DNA from: Clostridiales bacterium FE2011
GTDB taxonomy: Bacteria; Bacillota; Clostridia; Christensenellales; Aristaeellaceae
DNA: 64,000 nucleotides
Assembly (NCBI GenBank): GCA_017569305.1
Contig: CP069418.1
Location: 1,860,001-1,924,000 of the forward strand
Direction: 5' to 3'
The notes beneath the pieces were generated by a model. That model searched no databases. It was not told the DNA's origin and saw only the letters and a program-made list of their open reading frames with translations. Below, piece by piece: positions 51,619-60,864 of this stretch. The translations under genes were made by a program, and so were the position numbers. The stretch's first letter is position 1, and each line of letters starts with the position of its first letter.

Positions 51619-53289
51619 TTAAATGACATTCGGTATTTCATCCACAGTGCGCGGGATATCAGTCGGGAAGTATACGGCCATTTCTTCATCGGTCATTTGG
51701 AAGAATTCCCGGATGAAGTTATACAGCCGGGTGGGCCGCTTGCGTATGACATTCCGCAGCCGGGCAACGCGCTGCTCCCAGTATTTCCAGGCCTCTTCCG
51801 GATTGGTCGGCACGTCAAACATGACTTGCTTGTCATAGAAGGGTGCCCAGCGATCGATATGCGCTTTCATGCCGGGTTCGATCCAGGCGACGCAGGCGTC
51901 CACTTCGCTTTCCATGACGCTGGATGTAAGCGAATAGAACAGGTTCCCCAGCTTGGTAAAGAAGAGGTCTTTGTACTTGTCCACGGAAAGGATCTTCAGG
52001 AAGGTGGTGTTGTTAATCGCTTTTTGTCCCATTCCTGCTTCCTTCAGGTAGCTTTGTACGGAATTGAAGCCGGAATCATACAAGCCGTAGTCAAGATCTT
52101 CAATCAGGCACTTCCATTTTCCGCCCGGAACCCGGTATACCCTTGCGTGACCGATATCGCTGTTTCCAAAGTACATTTCCACGGCCAGCCAGTCCAGGAA
52201 ATTATCGATATCCACTTCCTGCTCCAGGTATTCCAGATCCGCCGGGTTTTCCGCGGGATTGCCGGCTTTCAGGGTTTTGAGCAGCTCTTTGTATTCCTTA
52301 TTCGGTCCCTGGATGCTGCTGCCATTCATGGTCAGGATCGAAACGCTGTCCGCCAGTTCATCCGATACATTTTCATACCGGCAGACGGTATGGCCGTCAA
52401 TGGCTTCCCGCATGTTGTACATGCCCCAGTATTCGTCGTTCAGGTATACCTGGACCGGCCGCCAGGCCTGGGTCAGCAGCTTCGCGTCCGTGTGCCTGTC
52501 AATCAGGCGGTGCTGCAGGCTGTCCTGGATCCGGGTAAACATGCTGTCGTTTCCGGCATTCCGCAGCAGGAGAGAGGGATAGGATGCAGCGGATCTGTCG
52601 TCAAACAGCGGGAAATCAAAGGATCCGTCCGCCGCGTCAATCAGGAACCCTTTCTGCGGCATATCCAGGGCGAAGTCCCCGTCCAGGCAAAGTTTGACCT
52701 GATCCTTGAACAGGACTGCACCCTCATCGCTGCGGTAGACCAGTTCGCCGTCCACTTTGACGCCCGCGTCCTTCATTTTCCTGTAGACCGTATTTTTGAA
52801 GGGCAGGTTTTTCTTATCAACATTTTCGCCCTCTGTCAGGATGCCGGTTTCGCTGTTCCACAGCAGATCGGGTTCCACATACAGGTCAATGCGGTCCAGG
52901 GGAAGGGTTTCCGGCTGTGTGGCTTTATCCGTAATGACGGCCGCGGGAAGCCCGGGGGTTTCTTCGCTGCCGACCGGCTGCGTGACGACGTCCGGGGTGA
53001 TGCTGCCGACAAAGCCGTGGCGCTGGGCAGCCCAGAATCCGGTGATCAGCACCAGCACGGCCGCGACGGCCAGTACCGGCCTGAACCAGGCGCTTGTATG
53101 ATGACGTGCCGGGGTAAACGCCGGCGGAATCATGGTTTCAGTGTTTCCGTTTATAACAGTAATCAAAGGATCTGCCTCCTTCTTCGTTTGCTCCAGGATT
53201 TCTGTTTCCTGGGAAGGAAGCCGGTCCAGCCAGGACAGGTTGTCACGGACCGCTTTATGAATGCGTTCCTGTGCTTTGCGTTCATCCAT
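51619..53289 (-). CDS. Membrane-anchored CotH-family kinase, probable anti-sigma partner
   Basis: A 556-residue protein from the ATG at 53289, which overlaps the sigma stop by eight bases (ATGGATGA). Residues 1-68 are cytosolic with LSWLDRLPS at 18-26. A membrane helix spans about 71-88 (PVLAVAAVLVLITGFWAA). The outer part from about 200 is a CotH domain, the atypical protein-kinase fold of spore coat protein H: LCLDGDFALDMPQKGF, WGMYNMREAIDGH and the metal-binding CLIEDLDYGLYDSG. CotH proteins phosphorylate secreted proteins or bear on cell-surface structures. The N-terminal piece matches that of the LRR protein at 9704, which is also coupled to an ECF sigma gene, so an anti-sigma role is inferred. 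Confidence 0.87.
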   Translation of the reverse strand: MDERKAQERIHKAVRDNLSWLDRLPSQETEILEQTKKEADPLITVINGNTETMIPPAFTPARHHTSAWFRPVLAVAAVLVLITGFWAAQRHGFVGSITPDVVTQPVGSEETPGLPAAVITDKATQPETLPLDRIDLYVEPDLLWNSETGILTEGENVDKKNLPFKNTVYRKMKDAGVKVDGELVYRSDEGAVLFKDQVKLCLDGDFALDMPQKGFLIDAADGSFDFPLFDDRSAASYPSLLLRNAGNDSMFTRIQDSLQHRLIDRHTDAKLLTQAWRPVQVYLNDEYWGMYNMREAIDGHTVCRYENVSDELADSVSILTMNGSSIQGPNKEYKELLKTLKAGNPAENPADLEYLEQEVDIDNFLDWLAVEMYFGNSDIGHARVYRVPGGKWKCLIEDLDYGLYDSGFNSVQSYLKEAGMGQKAINNTTFLKILSVDKYKDLFFTKLGNLFYSLTSSVMESEVDACVAWIEPGMKAHIDRWAPFYDKQVMFDVPTNPEEAWKYWEQRVARLRNVIRKRPTRLYNFIREFFQMTDEEMAVYFPTDIPRTVDEIPNVI

Positions 53290-53803
53290 TGTGATCGTCG
53301 CTCCCTTCCAGTTCATTCCTGAGTCTGATGCAGGCCCGCCTGCATCTTCTTGATACGGCAGAAGGTGTGATTCCCAGAATTTCTGCTGTTTCCTGTATGT
53401 CATATCCCTGGACGTACCGAAGGGTAACCGCTTCCCGGTGCTTCCGGGGCAGGTTCAGGACGGCCTGGGTCAGCGCGGCGTTTGTTTCATCCGGCTGCTC
53501 TGCGGGTATCCGGAGGTCTTCCGGCTGAACATACCGGTTCATGTGCGTAACCCAGGGGCTGCGAAGATGATCCCGGCAGATATTCACCGCGATTCTGGCC
53601 AGCCAGGCTTTGGCTTTGGCCTGGTCATGCAGATCGTCCAGATGGGTATATGCTTTGAGGAATGTATCCTGTACGGCGTCTTTGGCAAGCTCCGTCTCGC
53701 GCAGGTACAGATAGCAGATTCTCAGGATGTCTTTTTCGTATTGACGGATCAAGACGGTCAGTCTTTCCCTTTTTGCAGAATCCGGGCCCTGGATTCCTGT
53801 CAC
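53282..53803 (-). CDS. ECF-family RNA polymerase sigma factor
   Basis: A 173-residue sigma factor. The GTG at 53803 is chosen because GGGAGGTGA lies just before it and because this makes the protein the same length as the sigma at 9193, aligned from residue 1 (both reach RERL at 12-15). An ATG at 53821 overlaps that ribosome site. Region 2 (YEKDILRICYLYLRE, AKDAVQDTFLKAYTH, KAWLARIAVNICRDHLRS) and region 4 (LPRKHREAVTLRYVQGYDIQ, LGITPSAVSRRCRRACIRLR) are complete. It is translationally coupled to the CotH membrane protein. Confidence 0.93.
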   Translation of the reverse strand: MTGIQGPDSAKRERLTVLIRQYEKDILRICYLYLRETELAKDAVQDTFLKAYTHLDDLHDQAKAKAWLARIAVNICRDHLRSPWVTHMNRYVQPEDLRIPAEQPDETNAALTQAVLNLPRKHREAVTLRYVQGYDIQETAEILGITPSAVSRRCRRACIRLRNELEGSDDHNG

Positions 53804-53827
53804 CGACTTCACCTCCCACATATATAT

Positions 53828-53857
53828 GACGGAATAAAACGCCGTAATTTGACTTTT
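53828..53857 (-). promoter_or_regulatory. Candidate autoregulated ECF promoter, copy 2
   Basis: On the minus strand AAAAGT (53857-53852) and CGTC (53831-53828) are separated by 20 bases, exactly as before the other ECF gene, and CGTC lies 25 bases before the GTG start. Confidence 0.45.
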
Positions 53858-53889
53858 GATTTCAAAAAATCTGAAAAGGACACAAAGCA

Positions 53890-53916
53890 ACCCGGAACGG
53901 AAGCCCCGTTCCGGGT
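53890..53916 (-). terminator. Terminator after the VWA gene
   Basis: A perfect 11-bp inverted repeat ACCCGGAACGG / CCGTTCCGGGT; on the minus strand TGCTTTG follows. Confidence 0.7.
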
Positions 53917-53967
53917 GCAGCAGGTGCATTATACAATATCTTTGCGGGAGATGCACAGGCCTGATGA

Positions 53968-54618
53968 TTAATTGTCTTTCCTGGATTTGAAGTCTTCCTC
54001 AATCTTCCGTTTCCAGCCGCGGCCCAGCGGCGCGCAGGCGCGGACCGTCCGGACCGCTTCAGAGACCTCGGAATAGTTCAGTGCCTGGCCCTGGGCGTCA
54101 TTGCAGAAGTTCACGGCCCGGTCCTCATTAATTCCGAAACGGGCGGCCGTCTCCACAGCGTCGATGTTTGCTCCCAGGAAGAGGAATTCCCAGCCGTATT
54201 TTTCCTTCTGCCGCTGGACCATGCTTTTGACCTTGTCGCTGGTATAGTGGCGGCTGGCGTTTTCCATGCCGTCTGTGGTAATGACGAAGATGGTGTGCTC
54301 CGGCCGGTCTTCCTCCCGGGCGTATTTGTGGACGTTGCCGATATGGTGGATGGCTCCGCCGATGGCGTCGATCAGGGCGGTGCAGCCGCCGACGTAGTAC
54401 TGCCGATCCGTCATCGGTTCAATCTTCTGCAGGTCCACACGGTCATGGATAACGTGGCTTTCATCGGAAAACAGCACGGTGGAGACCAGGGCTTCGCCTT
54501 CTTCCTTCTTCTGCTTTTCGATCATGCCGTTGAAACCGCCGATGGTATCAGCCTCCAGTCCGGACATGGAACCGCTCTTGTCAAGGATGAAGACCATTTC
54601 TGTCAGATTCTTTTTCAT
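53968..54618 (-). CDS. VWA-domain protein (TerY-like)
   Basis: A 216-residue cytosolic von Willebrand factor A domain. The metal-ion adhesion site is intact: DxSxS at Asp13, Ser15 and Ser17 (ILDKSGSMSG), a Thr in YVGGCTALIDAIG and an Asp in FVITTDGMENAS. The domain fills the chain, and about 50 residues of basic tail end in KSRKDN. TerY-type VWA proteins occur in tellurium-resistance and other stress clusters. The gene upstream on the same strand encodes a macro-domain protein, about 100 bases away, so the two may be functionally linked. Confidence 0.88.
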   Translation of the reverse strand: MKKNLTEMVFILDKSGSMSGLEADTIGGFNGMIEKQKKEEGEALVSTVLFSDESHVIHDRVDLQKIEPMTDRQYYVGGCTALIDAIGGAIHHIGNVHKYAREEDRPEHTIFVITTDGMENASRHYTSDKVKSMVQRQKEKYGWEFLFLGANIDAVETAARFGINEDRAVNFCNDAQGQALNYSEVSEAVRTVRACAPLGRGWKRKIEEDFKSRKDN

Positions 54619-54700
54619 AATAAAATCCCTCCGGTCCGTATTCTGTCAGGGTCTTTTTCAACCCTGCATCCAGATCATAACGGAAACCGGAGGGGAAAGG

Positions 54701-54717
54701 GTCGCCCGTCAGGCGAC
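54701..54717 (-). other. Short hairpin after the macro-domain gene
   Basis: GTCGCC-CGTCA-GGCGAC lies four bases after the macro-gene stop; on the minus strand CCTTTCC follows. It is a weak or partial terminator at best. Confidence 0.4.
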
Positions 54718-54720
54718 AAA

Positions 54721-55800
54721 TCAGCCCATGCCGGAGCCGAGCAGCGGCATATCCAGGCCGAAGAGTACCTCGTTGATGTCGTAGATATTATAGATCCGGT
54801 GCTTGATGCAGTATTCCAGGACAAGATCGAACTCGCTGCTGCGGGTCAGGGCGAACCCGGCCTTCTTCAGCAGGGTCTTTGTCTCCGGCAGGGTAAGCTC
54901 CAGCGCGACCGCAAAGGCGAGCACGGTGGGTTTGCTGGGTTTATAGGCGGGATTGGAACGGATTTTGCTGAAAAGTTTCCGGTCCACGTTGGCTTTCTTG
55001 TAGCACTGGGCGTCTGTCATGCCGCGTTCGTCGATCAGCCGGAGCAGGGCCTGGGAAAAGCCTTCGTCCGTCTGCTTCAGGATTTCCTTCCAGTCAGGCG
55101 CAAGAGAGGGAGCCGGGGCAGGGGCAGATGCCTGGACTTTCGGTTCCGCTGCTTCCGGACAGGAGTTCCCCATAAGGGGCTGGCAGATCTCCATGTCATA
55201 GTCCAGCGCGGTCGTTTCATCCGAATGCCAGAGGTTTTCACGGATGTTTTCCCTTCTTCTCCGGATGCGGGTTTCGGCATAGACGTCGTCAATGTATTCC
55301 TTCACATCGCGGAACAGCTTTTTGCTGTTCAGGAAGGAGTCGCGTCCGAACACGACAAGATAGACCATCAGGTCATGGTCCATCAGGAAGCCGGTAATGG
55401 TTTCCACGGCCACAGCCATGGCCTGGTCTCCGGGATAGCCGTAGGCACCGGCGGATATCATGGGGAAGGCGACGCTCTCACAGCCGTTTTCCACAGCCAG
55501 CTCCAGGGAATGACGGTAGCAGGCGGAAAGCAGTTCTTTTTCGCCGCTGTGTCCGCCGTACCAGATGGGGCCGACAGTGTGGATCACATACCGGGCAGGC
55601 AGCCGGTAGCCTTTGGTAATCTTTGCCTCGCCGGTTTCACAGCCGCCGAGGGTGCTGCATTCCGCCAGCAGTTCCGGACCCGCGGCGCGGTGAATGGCGC
55701 CGTCCACACCGCCGCCGCCCAGCAGGGAACGGTTGGCCGCGTTGACGATGGCGTCCACATTCATTTTGGTGATATCATTTCTGACAATTTCGAAGGGCAT
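54721..55800 (-). CDS. Macro-domain protein with helical HTH-like C-terminal domain
   Basis: A 359-residue two-domain protein. Residues 1-175 form a macro domain of the ADP-ribose/O-acetyl-ADP-ribose hydrolase type: [20 protein letters not shown] (NAAN and catalytic glycine loop), [10 protein letters not shown] and the late loop [17 protein letters not shown] charged then Ala/Pro-rich linker (about 190-240) leads to a helical domain (about 245-350: [51 protein letters not shown]) that looks like a helix-turn-helix of the XRE kind. It should remove ADP-ribose marks or clear their metabolites. A VWA gene follows on the same strand. Confidence 0.88.
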   Translation of the reverse strand: MPFEIVRNDITKMNVDAIVNAANRSLLGGGGVDGAIHRAAGPELLAECSTLGGCETGEAKITKGYRLPARYVIHTVGPIWYGGHSGEKELLSACYRHSLELAVENGCESVAFPMISAGAYGYPGDQAMAVAVETITGFLMDHDLMVYLVVFGRDSFLNSKKLFRDVKEYIDDVYAETRIRRRRENIRENLWHSDETTALDYDMEICQPLMGNSCPEAAEPKVQASAPAPAPSLAPDWKEILKQTDEGFSQALLRLIDERGMTDAQCYKKANVDRKLFSKIRSNPAYKPSKPTVLAFAVALELTLPETKTLLKKAGFALTRSSEFDLVLEYCIKHRIYNIYDINEVLFGLDMPLLGSGMG

Positions 55801-55943
55801 GAGGACTCACTCTCCTTCCTGGGATCATTGTAGCAGAGCATTTGCGGAGGTTGCAAGTCCGGGACGGATTTCACTCGACAAGGCAGGGTTTTCATTGTAT
55901 CGTATAGGAAGAGTATCAGACACTGAAGGAGCACAGCACTTAT

Positions 55944-56636
55944 ATGAGAATCATCTTTGTCCGTCACGGTGAACCGGATTACGCGCATGACTGCCTCACG
56001 GAGATGGGCAGGCTGCAGGCGGTGGACGCCGCGGAACGTCTCCGGAATGAAGGCATTGAAGAAATATTTTCCTCTCCGCAGGGCCGGGCGGCTGAAACTG
56101 CGGCGGCAACGGCGGATTTGCTGAAACGGCCGGTACAGACCCTGGATTATATGCGGGAATTGCACTGGGGCAGCATTGACGGAACTCCGCTCCCGTCGGA
56201 CGGCCATCCCTGGGACCTGGCGGACCTGATGGCGGAGGAAGGCTGGGACCTGACAAATCCCGGCTGGCGGGAACACCCGTATTTCAGGAATAACCAGGTG
56301 ACCGCGAATGCGGACCTGGTGGCGGAAAAAACGGATGAATGGCTGCGCACGCTCGGCTATGAGCGGGAAGGCGCGTTCTACCGGTGTGTGAGGCCGGACA
56401 ACCGGCAGAAAACCGTGGCGCTGTTCAGTCACGGCGGCTCTTCCGCCGCGGCAATCGGGCATATCCTGAACCTGCCGTTTCCCTATGCCTGCGGCTTGTT
56501 CCATCTGGAGTTCACCGGCATTACCATCATCCGGCTGGACAGGAATCCGGGCTCCCGGCGGCTGCCCTGCCTTGAGCTGGCCAATGACGGACGCCATATT
56601 CACGGCCCTCATTACCACCGGCTGAACAATATGTAA
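55944..56636 (+). CDS. Histidine phosphatase family protein
   Basis: A 230-residue phosphoglycerate-mutase-like phosphatase. The phospho-acceptor motif is VRHGE (6-10, His8), the second arginine is in SSPQGRAAETAAATADLL, Glu is in YMRELHWGSID, and the second catalytic His is in ALFSHGGSSAA. The substrate is unknown; members act on sugar phosphates, alpha-ribazole phosphate or nucleotides. AAGGAG lies 13 bases before the ATG, a rather long gap. It is divergent from the macro gene and 18 bases ahead of capA. Confidence 0.88.
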   Translation: MRIIFVRHGEPDYAHDCLTEMGRLQAVDAAERLRNEGIEEIFSSPQGRAAETAAATADLLKRPVQTLDYMRELHWGSIDGTPLPSDGHPWDLADLMAEEGWDLTNPGWREHPYFRNNQVTANADLVAEKTDEWLRTLGYEREGAFYRCVRPDNRQKTVALFSHGGSSAAAIGHILNLPFPYACGLFHLEFTGITIIRLDRNPGSRRLPCLELANDGRHIHGPHYHRLNNM

Positions 56637-56654
56637 GGACCGGAGGGACAGAGT

Positions 56655-57770
56655 ATGATCGCAAGGGACAGACTGAGGAAAGCAATCCTGCTGCTGGCGG
56701 TGCTTCTGCTGCCGGCATGGACCGTTTCTGCGTCCGCGTCCGGCGAATGGCTGGCTTTCTCCGGGGAGAATGATCCGGCGGAACTGCTCTGTCCTGTCCA
56801 GGAATATACCGGCACAGTCCGGATCACCTTCCTGGGAGACTGCACCCTGGGCGGGGAGGAGAAAACCCGGAACGCGGCCCGGGGTTTTAACCGGGTGATT
56901 GAACAGAACGGGATGGAATATCCCTTCCGGAACCTGATGACCCTCACTGCCGGGGATGACCTGACGGTGGCCAATCTGGAGGGGGTGCTTTCAGACCGGG
57001 ATCTGTCCAAAGTCAAAAAGACGTATAATTTCAAGGGCTCTACGGCCTATACGGAAATCCTGAAGGCGGGCTCCGTGGAGTGCGTCACCCTGGCCAACAA
57101 TCATTCCCATGACTATGATACTGCCGGATACCTGGATACGAAGGCGGCGCTGGATGCTGCCGGTATCGCTTATTTCGGCACGGACTGCACGGCGGTCTGG
57201 AAGAATGAGGACGGCCTGATGATTGGCTTCCTGGGCGTATCCGGATCGCTTTCCGGCAACCGGGCGAAGGATTATGCAAAGCGGGCGGACTTTCTCCATG
57301 CTGCCGGCTGCGCGGCAGTGATTACGGTGATGCATGCCGGGACGGAATACGCGTCCGAACCGGACGGCTATCAGCAGCAGATTGTAAACCGGGCCCTGGA
57401 CTGCGGCACGGACCTGATCATCGGCCATCATCCCCATGTGGTGCAGGGCTGGGAGGAACGGAACGGTGTGCCGGTGGTCTACAGCCTGGGCAACTGTGTT
57501 TTCGGCGGCAACACCAACCCGAAGGATCACGACGCGCTGGCAGTGCAGGCGGAGCTTTCCTTCCGGGAGGGGGAGCTGGAAGAAATCACCCTGCGTTTCT
57601 ATCCGCTCTCTGTTTCCGGTGAACCCGGGCGCAACGATTATTCACCGGTGCTGCTGGAGGGTGCGGACGCGGAGCGGGTGCTGAAAAAGATGGAGGAATC
57701 CACCGGGGTGTCTCCGGGCAGCTTTGATCCGGACGCGGGCGCGGTGGTCAGCGTTTCCGTAAAGCATTGA
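56655..57770 (+). CDS. CapA family (poly-gamma-glutamate capsule) protein
   Basis: A 371-residue exported protein of the CapA/PgsA metallophosphatase-like family. Signal peptide (AILLLAVLLLPAWTVSASA) comes first. The domain starts VRITFLGDCTLGGEE, continues with LTVANLEGVLSDR, CVTLANNHSHDYDTAGY and VITVMHAGTEYASEPDGYQQ, and ends with IIGHHPHVVQGWEERNGVPV and YSLGNCVFGG. These blocks supply metal-binding Asp, Asn and His residues. No capB, capC or capD is adjacent, so a role in making a glutamate polymer is uncertain; lone copies are common. Strong GGAGGG ribosome site; terminator follows. Confidence 0.9.
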   Translation: MIARDRLRKAILLLAVLLLPAWTVSASASGEWLAFSGENDPAELLCPVQEYTGTVRITFLGDCTLGGEEKTRNAARGFNRVIEQNGMEYPFRNLMTLTAGDDLTVANLEGVLSDRDLSKVKKTYNFKGSTAYTEILKAGSVECVTLANNHSHDYDTAGYLDTKAALDAAGIAYFGTDCTAVWKNEDGLMIGFLGVSGSLSGNRAKDYAKRADFLHAAGCAAVITVMHAGTEYASEPDGYQQQIVNRALDCGTDLIIGHHPHVVQGWEERNGVPVVYSLGNCVFGGNTNPKDHDALAVQAELSFREGELEEITLRFYPLSVSGEPGRNDYSPVLLEGADAERVLKKMEESTGVSPGSFDPDAGAVVSVSVKH

Positions 57771-57779
57771 AATAACCTG

Positions 57780-57803
57780 CCTGCCGGGAAACCGGCAGGT
57801 TTT
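57780..57803 (+). terminator. Terminator after the CapA-family gene
   Basis: CCTGCCGG-GAAA-CCGGCAGG is followed by TTTTC. Confidence 0.85.
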
Positions 57804-57818
57804 CTGTCCTGTCCGGCA

Positions 57819-57847
57819 TTGCTGAGGACCGGGAAGGATGGTATAAT
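57819..57847 (+). promoter_or_regulatory. Pullulanase gene promoter
   Basis: TTGCTG (57819) and TATAAT (57842) are spaced by 17 bases, 54 bases before the ATG. Confidence 0.7.
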
Positions 57848-57901
57848 CCAGACAGAAACGGATGCATTCTGAAACATTGACATACAGCAGGAGGGATGAA
57901 G

Positions 57902-60508
57902 ATGAAGAAGATCATGTGTATGCTGACCGCTTTGCTGATGGCGCTGGCGCTGCTGTGCGGCCCGGCGGCTGTGCCCGCGGCCCGGGCGGAGGAGGAATAC
58001 ACCCTGCCCCGGGAGGAGGGGACGCGCCAGCTGACCTTCTACTGGCAGGATGAGGAAGCGGATTACAGTACCTGCGACATGTGGATCTGGTATCCCAACG
58101 CGGACGGCCACGGGTACCTGTTCCATCCCTGCGCCTACGGGGTGAAGGTCGTGCTGAACGTACCGGAAGATGTCAGCGAGGTGGGCTTTATCGTCCGCCG
58201 CAGGTGTTCGGATCCCGGCGGAGCAAGCTGGGGCGAGGCGACCAAGGACTATGACGGCGACCGCTACGCTGAAATCACCGGGGACACAACAGAGGTCTAC
58301 CTGCTGCCCGGAGATGAGAACCAGTACAAGAGCAACGACGGCGGCGTGACGCTGTACCAGGAGAAGAAAATGACGATGGCAGGCATTGTGGAGCTGAACC
58401 AGATTCAGTATTACCTGAATCCGGCGGTACGGCTCGAGTCCATGGACCAGGTGACGGTGACTGAACAGGAAACCGGCAGGAAACTGGAAGTGACCGGTCT
58501 TTCCAGCCTGAACAACAGCGTGATCGCCGGCAAGATCACCGTCGGGGAAGAGCTGGACCTGACCCGCTCCTATACAGTGCAGATTGAAGGGTATGACGCG
58601 ATCACCGCGGTGCCTACCAATGTCTTTGATTCAGCCGCTTTCGCGGAAAAGTTCAACTATGACGGGGATGACCTGGGCGCCATACCCGGGGAAAACGGCA
58701 CCGTCTTCAAGGTCTGGGCACCGACGGCTTCCCGGGTGGTGCTGAACCTGTTTGAGGCCGGCGACGGCGGGGAAGCGTATGACCACGTGGAGATGACCCG
58801 GGGAGAGAAGGGCGTCTGGAGCGCGGAGACGACCTGCGGCAAGGGAACCTACTACACCTATTCGGTCACAACGGTTGTCGGGGAGCAGGAAGCGGTGGAT
58901 CCCTACGCGAAGGCAGTCGGCGTGAACGGAGACCGGGGCATGGTGATTGACCTGGATGCCACGGATCCGGAAGGATTCGGAGAGGATGCCTTCATTGACA
59001 GCATCAACGCCTACAACGAAGCGGTGATCTGGGAAGTGCACGTCCGTGATTTCTCCAACAAGCTGGCTTCGTCGGCTTATCCGGGCAAGTACCTGGCCTT
59101 TACCGAACACGGCCTGAAAAATGCTTCCGGAGAACCGGCGGGCGTTGACTACCTGACGGATCTGGGGATTACCCACGTGCACCTGCAGCCGGTATATGAC
59201 TACGCCACCGTGGACGAATCCTCCAATGAACCGGAGTTCAACTGGGGCTATGACCCGAAGAACTATAACGTGCCGGAAGGAAGCTACTCCACGGATCCGT
59301 TCCATGGGGAAGTCCGCATTAAGGAATTCAAGCAGATGGTACAGGCGCTGCACCAGAGCGGGCTGGGCGTGGTCATGGACGTGGTGTATAACCACACCTA
59401 TGACGGCAACTCCTGCCTGAACCGGATTGTGCCGTATTACTATTATCGCTTCGATAACCGGGGCGGCTGGTCCAACGGCTCCGGCTGCGGAAACGAGACC
59501 GCCTCGGAACGCCCCATGTTCCGGAAGTACATGGTGGACTCCGTCCGCTACTGGGCGGAGGAATACCATGTGGACGGTTTCCGCTTTGACCTGATGGCGC
59601 TGCATGATGTCCAGACCATGCAGGAAATCGAGGCTGCGGTGCATGCTGTGAATCCCCGGGCAATCCTTTACGGGGAAGGCTGGACCGGCGGCACGACGCC
59701 CCTGATGGAAAACCGGCGGGCGAGCCAGGCGAATATCAAGAAGGTTACGGCTTCCGAGGGCGCCATCGGCGCGGTCGCAGTATTCAACGACGCGATCCGG
59801 GACGGCCTGAAGGGCAGCGTGTTCAACGCGAAGGACCGGGGCTATATCAGCGGAATCATCAGCAAGAATACCGCCGGACAGGTGGTCTTCGGACTGACCG
59901 GCGGTGTGAAGAACACAATGGTATCCTGGTCTGTGCCGGGCAACGGCGTCATCAACTACATGGCCTGCCATGACAACCATACCCTGTATGACCGGCTGCT
60001 GGCTTCCTGCTCCGTTGATTCGGAGGAGGACCGGCTGAAGATGAACCGCTTCGGTACCTCCATCATTATGATCGGCAAGGGTATTCCCTTCTTCCTGGCC
60101 GGTGAGGAGATGCTGCGTTCTAAGGGCGGAGACTCCAACAGCTATAAGTCTTCGGATGAAGTGAACAATATCCGCTGGGATGACCTGACGGCAGGCAGCG
60201 CCAATATGGCTATGCGGGATTTCTACCGCGGCCTGATTGCGATGCGGAAGGCGAATCCGTTCCTGACCGGCGGGGAGATTGCCTGTGAGGTGCTGGAGGA
60301 TAACGCGATCGAAGTCCGCTGGACAGAGGATGAAAAGCTGATAGCCTATGCCCTGGTCAATCCCAAAGCTGACCGGGAGGTGACCCTGCCGGAGGGCGAA
60401 TGGCAGGCGCTGCTGTATAACGAAACCATCGATCCGGAAGGCACGCAGACCCTCAGCGGAACGGTGACGGCGGCGGAGCGTACGGTGCTGCTGGTCCGGG
60501 CTAAATAA
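57902..60508 (+). CDS. pulA: Secreted type I pullulanase (GH13)
   Basis: An 868-residue exported enzyme that cuts alpha-1,6 branches of pullulan and starch. The ATG at 57902 is seven bases after GGAGGG; the ATG at 57896 is too close. A signal peptide ends at AARA before EEEYTLPRE. Residues about 40-140 form a pullulanase-associated starch-binding module (CBM41/PUD: FYWQDEEADYSTCDMWIWYP). An N-terminal Ig-like N2 and a CBM48 module (GTVFKVWAPTASRVVLNLF) precede the catalytic barrel with FNWGYDPKNYNVPEG (the type I NWGYDP motif), VMDVVYNHT, nucleophile Asp in GFRFDLMALHD, Glu in ILYGEGWTG and CHDNHTLYDR. It lacks an anchor, so it is released. Products could feed the GH13 cluster at the left end. 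Confidence 0.94.
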   Translation: MKKIMCMLTALLMALALLCGPAAVPAARAEEEYTLPREEGTRQLTFYWQDEEADYSTCDMWIWYPNADGHGYLFHPCAYGVKVVLNVPEDVSEVGFIVRRRCSDPGGASWGEATKDYDGDRYAEITGDTTEVYLLPGDENQYKSNDGGVTLYQEKKMTMAGIVELNQIQYYLNPAVRLESMDQVTVTEQETGRKLEVTGLSSLNNSVIAGKITVGEELDLTRSYTVQIEGYDAITAVPTNVFDSAAFAEKFNYDGDDLGAIPGENGTVFKVWAPTASRVVLNLFEAGDGGEAYDHVEMTRGEKGVWSAETTCGKGTYYTYSVTTVVGEQEAVDPYAKAVGVNGDRGMVIDLDATDPEGFGEDAFIDSINAYNEAVIWEVHVRDFSNKLASSAYPGKYLAFTEHGLKNASGEPAGVDYLTDLGITHVHLQPVYDYATVDESSNEPEFNWGYDPKNYNVPEGSYSTDPFHGEVRIKEFKQMVQALHQSGLGVVMDVVYNHTYDGNSCLNRIVPYYYYRFDNRGGWSNGSGCGNETASERPMFRKYMVDSVRYWAEEYHVDGFRFDLMALHDVQTMQEIEAAVHAVNPRAILYGEGWTGGTTPLMENRRASQANIKKVTASEGAIGAVAVFNDAIRDGLKGSVFNAKDRGYISGIISKNTAGQVVFGLTGGVKNTMVSWSVPGNGVINYMACHDNHTLYDRLLASCSVDSEEDRLKMNRFGTSIIMIGKGIPFFLAGEEMLRSKGGDSNSYKSSDEVNNIRWDDLTAGSANMAMRDFYRGLIAMRKANPFLTGGEIACEVLEDNAIEVRWTEDEKLIAYALVNPKADREVTLPEGEWQALLYNETIDPEGTQTLSGTVTAAERTVLLVRAK

Positions 60509-60525
60509 AGAAGGATAAGGAAAGC

Positions 60526-60756
60526 ATGAGAAGTATACTGATTAAGGACACAACCCGGGAGGAACGGGCGGCTATTGTGGCGGAAGCCATCGGGAATACC
60601 GAGGGCGCCTGTGACGGCTGCGCACCCGGATTCATCCGGATGTATGAGGACTATATTGAAGGCCGTCTGGAACTCCGGGAGGTGAACGCGGCCTTCCGTG
60701 CCGGCTATGTTTCCGGCGGGGAAGGTCCGGAAAAAACCGGATGTGAAATGATGTAA
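60526..60756 (+). CDS. Small conserved CxxC protein of unknown function
   Basis: A 76-residue soluble protein beginning SILIKDTTREERAAIVAEAI, with CDGC at 29-32 and a helical middle GFIRMYEDYIEGRLELREVN. Small proteins of this kind are common in Lachnospiraceae-like genomes, where they are often mislabelled as purine biosynthesis proteins; no function is known to me. A redox or metal-binding role for the CxxC is a guess. The ribosome site is weak (AAGGATAAGGAA). It lies 17 bases after pulA and ends in a terminator. Confidence 0.8.
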   Translation: MRSILIKDTTREERAAIVAEAIGNTEGACDGCAPGFIRMYEDYIEGRLELREVNAAFRAGYVSGGEGPEKTGCEMM

Positions 60757-60766
60757 GGAAAACCAA

Positions 60767-60794
60767 AAGCTGCCGGGCAACCGGCAGCTTTTTG
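60767..60794 (+). terminator. Terminator of the pullulanase operon
   Basis: AAAGCTGCCGG-GCAA-CCGGCAGCTTTTT, a strong 8-10 bp stem with a T-tract. Confidence 0.9.
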
Positions 60795-60808
60795 ACACCC
60801 GTCCCGGC

Positions 60809-60837
60809 TTGCTTATTCCTCTTTAACCCCCTATAAT
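60809..60837 (+). promoter_or_regulatory. Promoter of the metallophosphoesterase-MATE operon
   Basis: TTGCTT (60809) and TATAAT (60832) are spaced by 17 bases, 27 bases before the GTG start. Confidence 0.7.
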
Positions 60838-60864
60838 GGGTGCAGGAAAAGAGGTGTGTGAACC

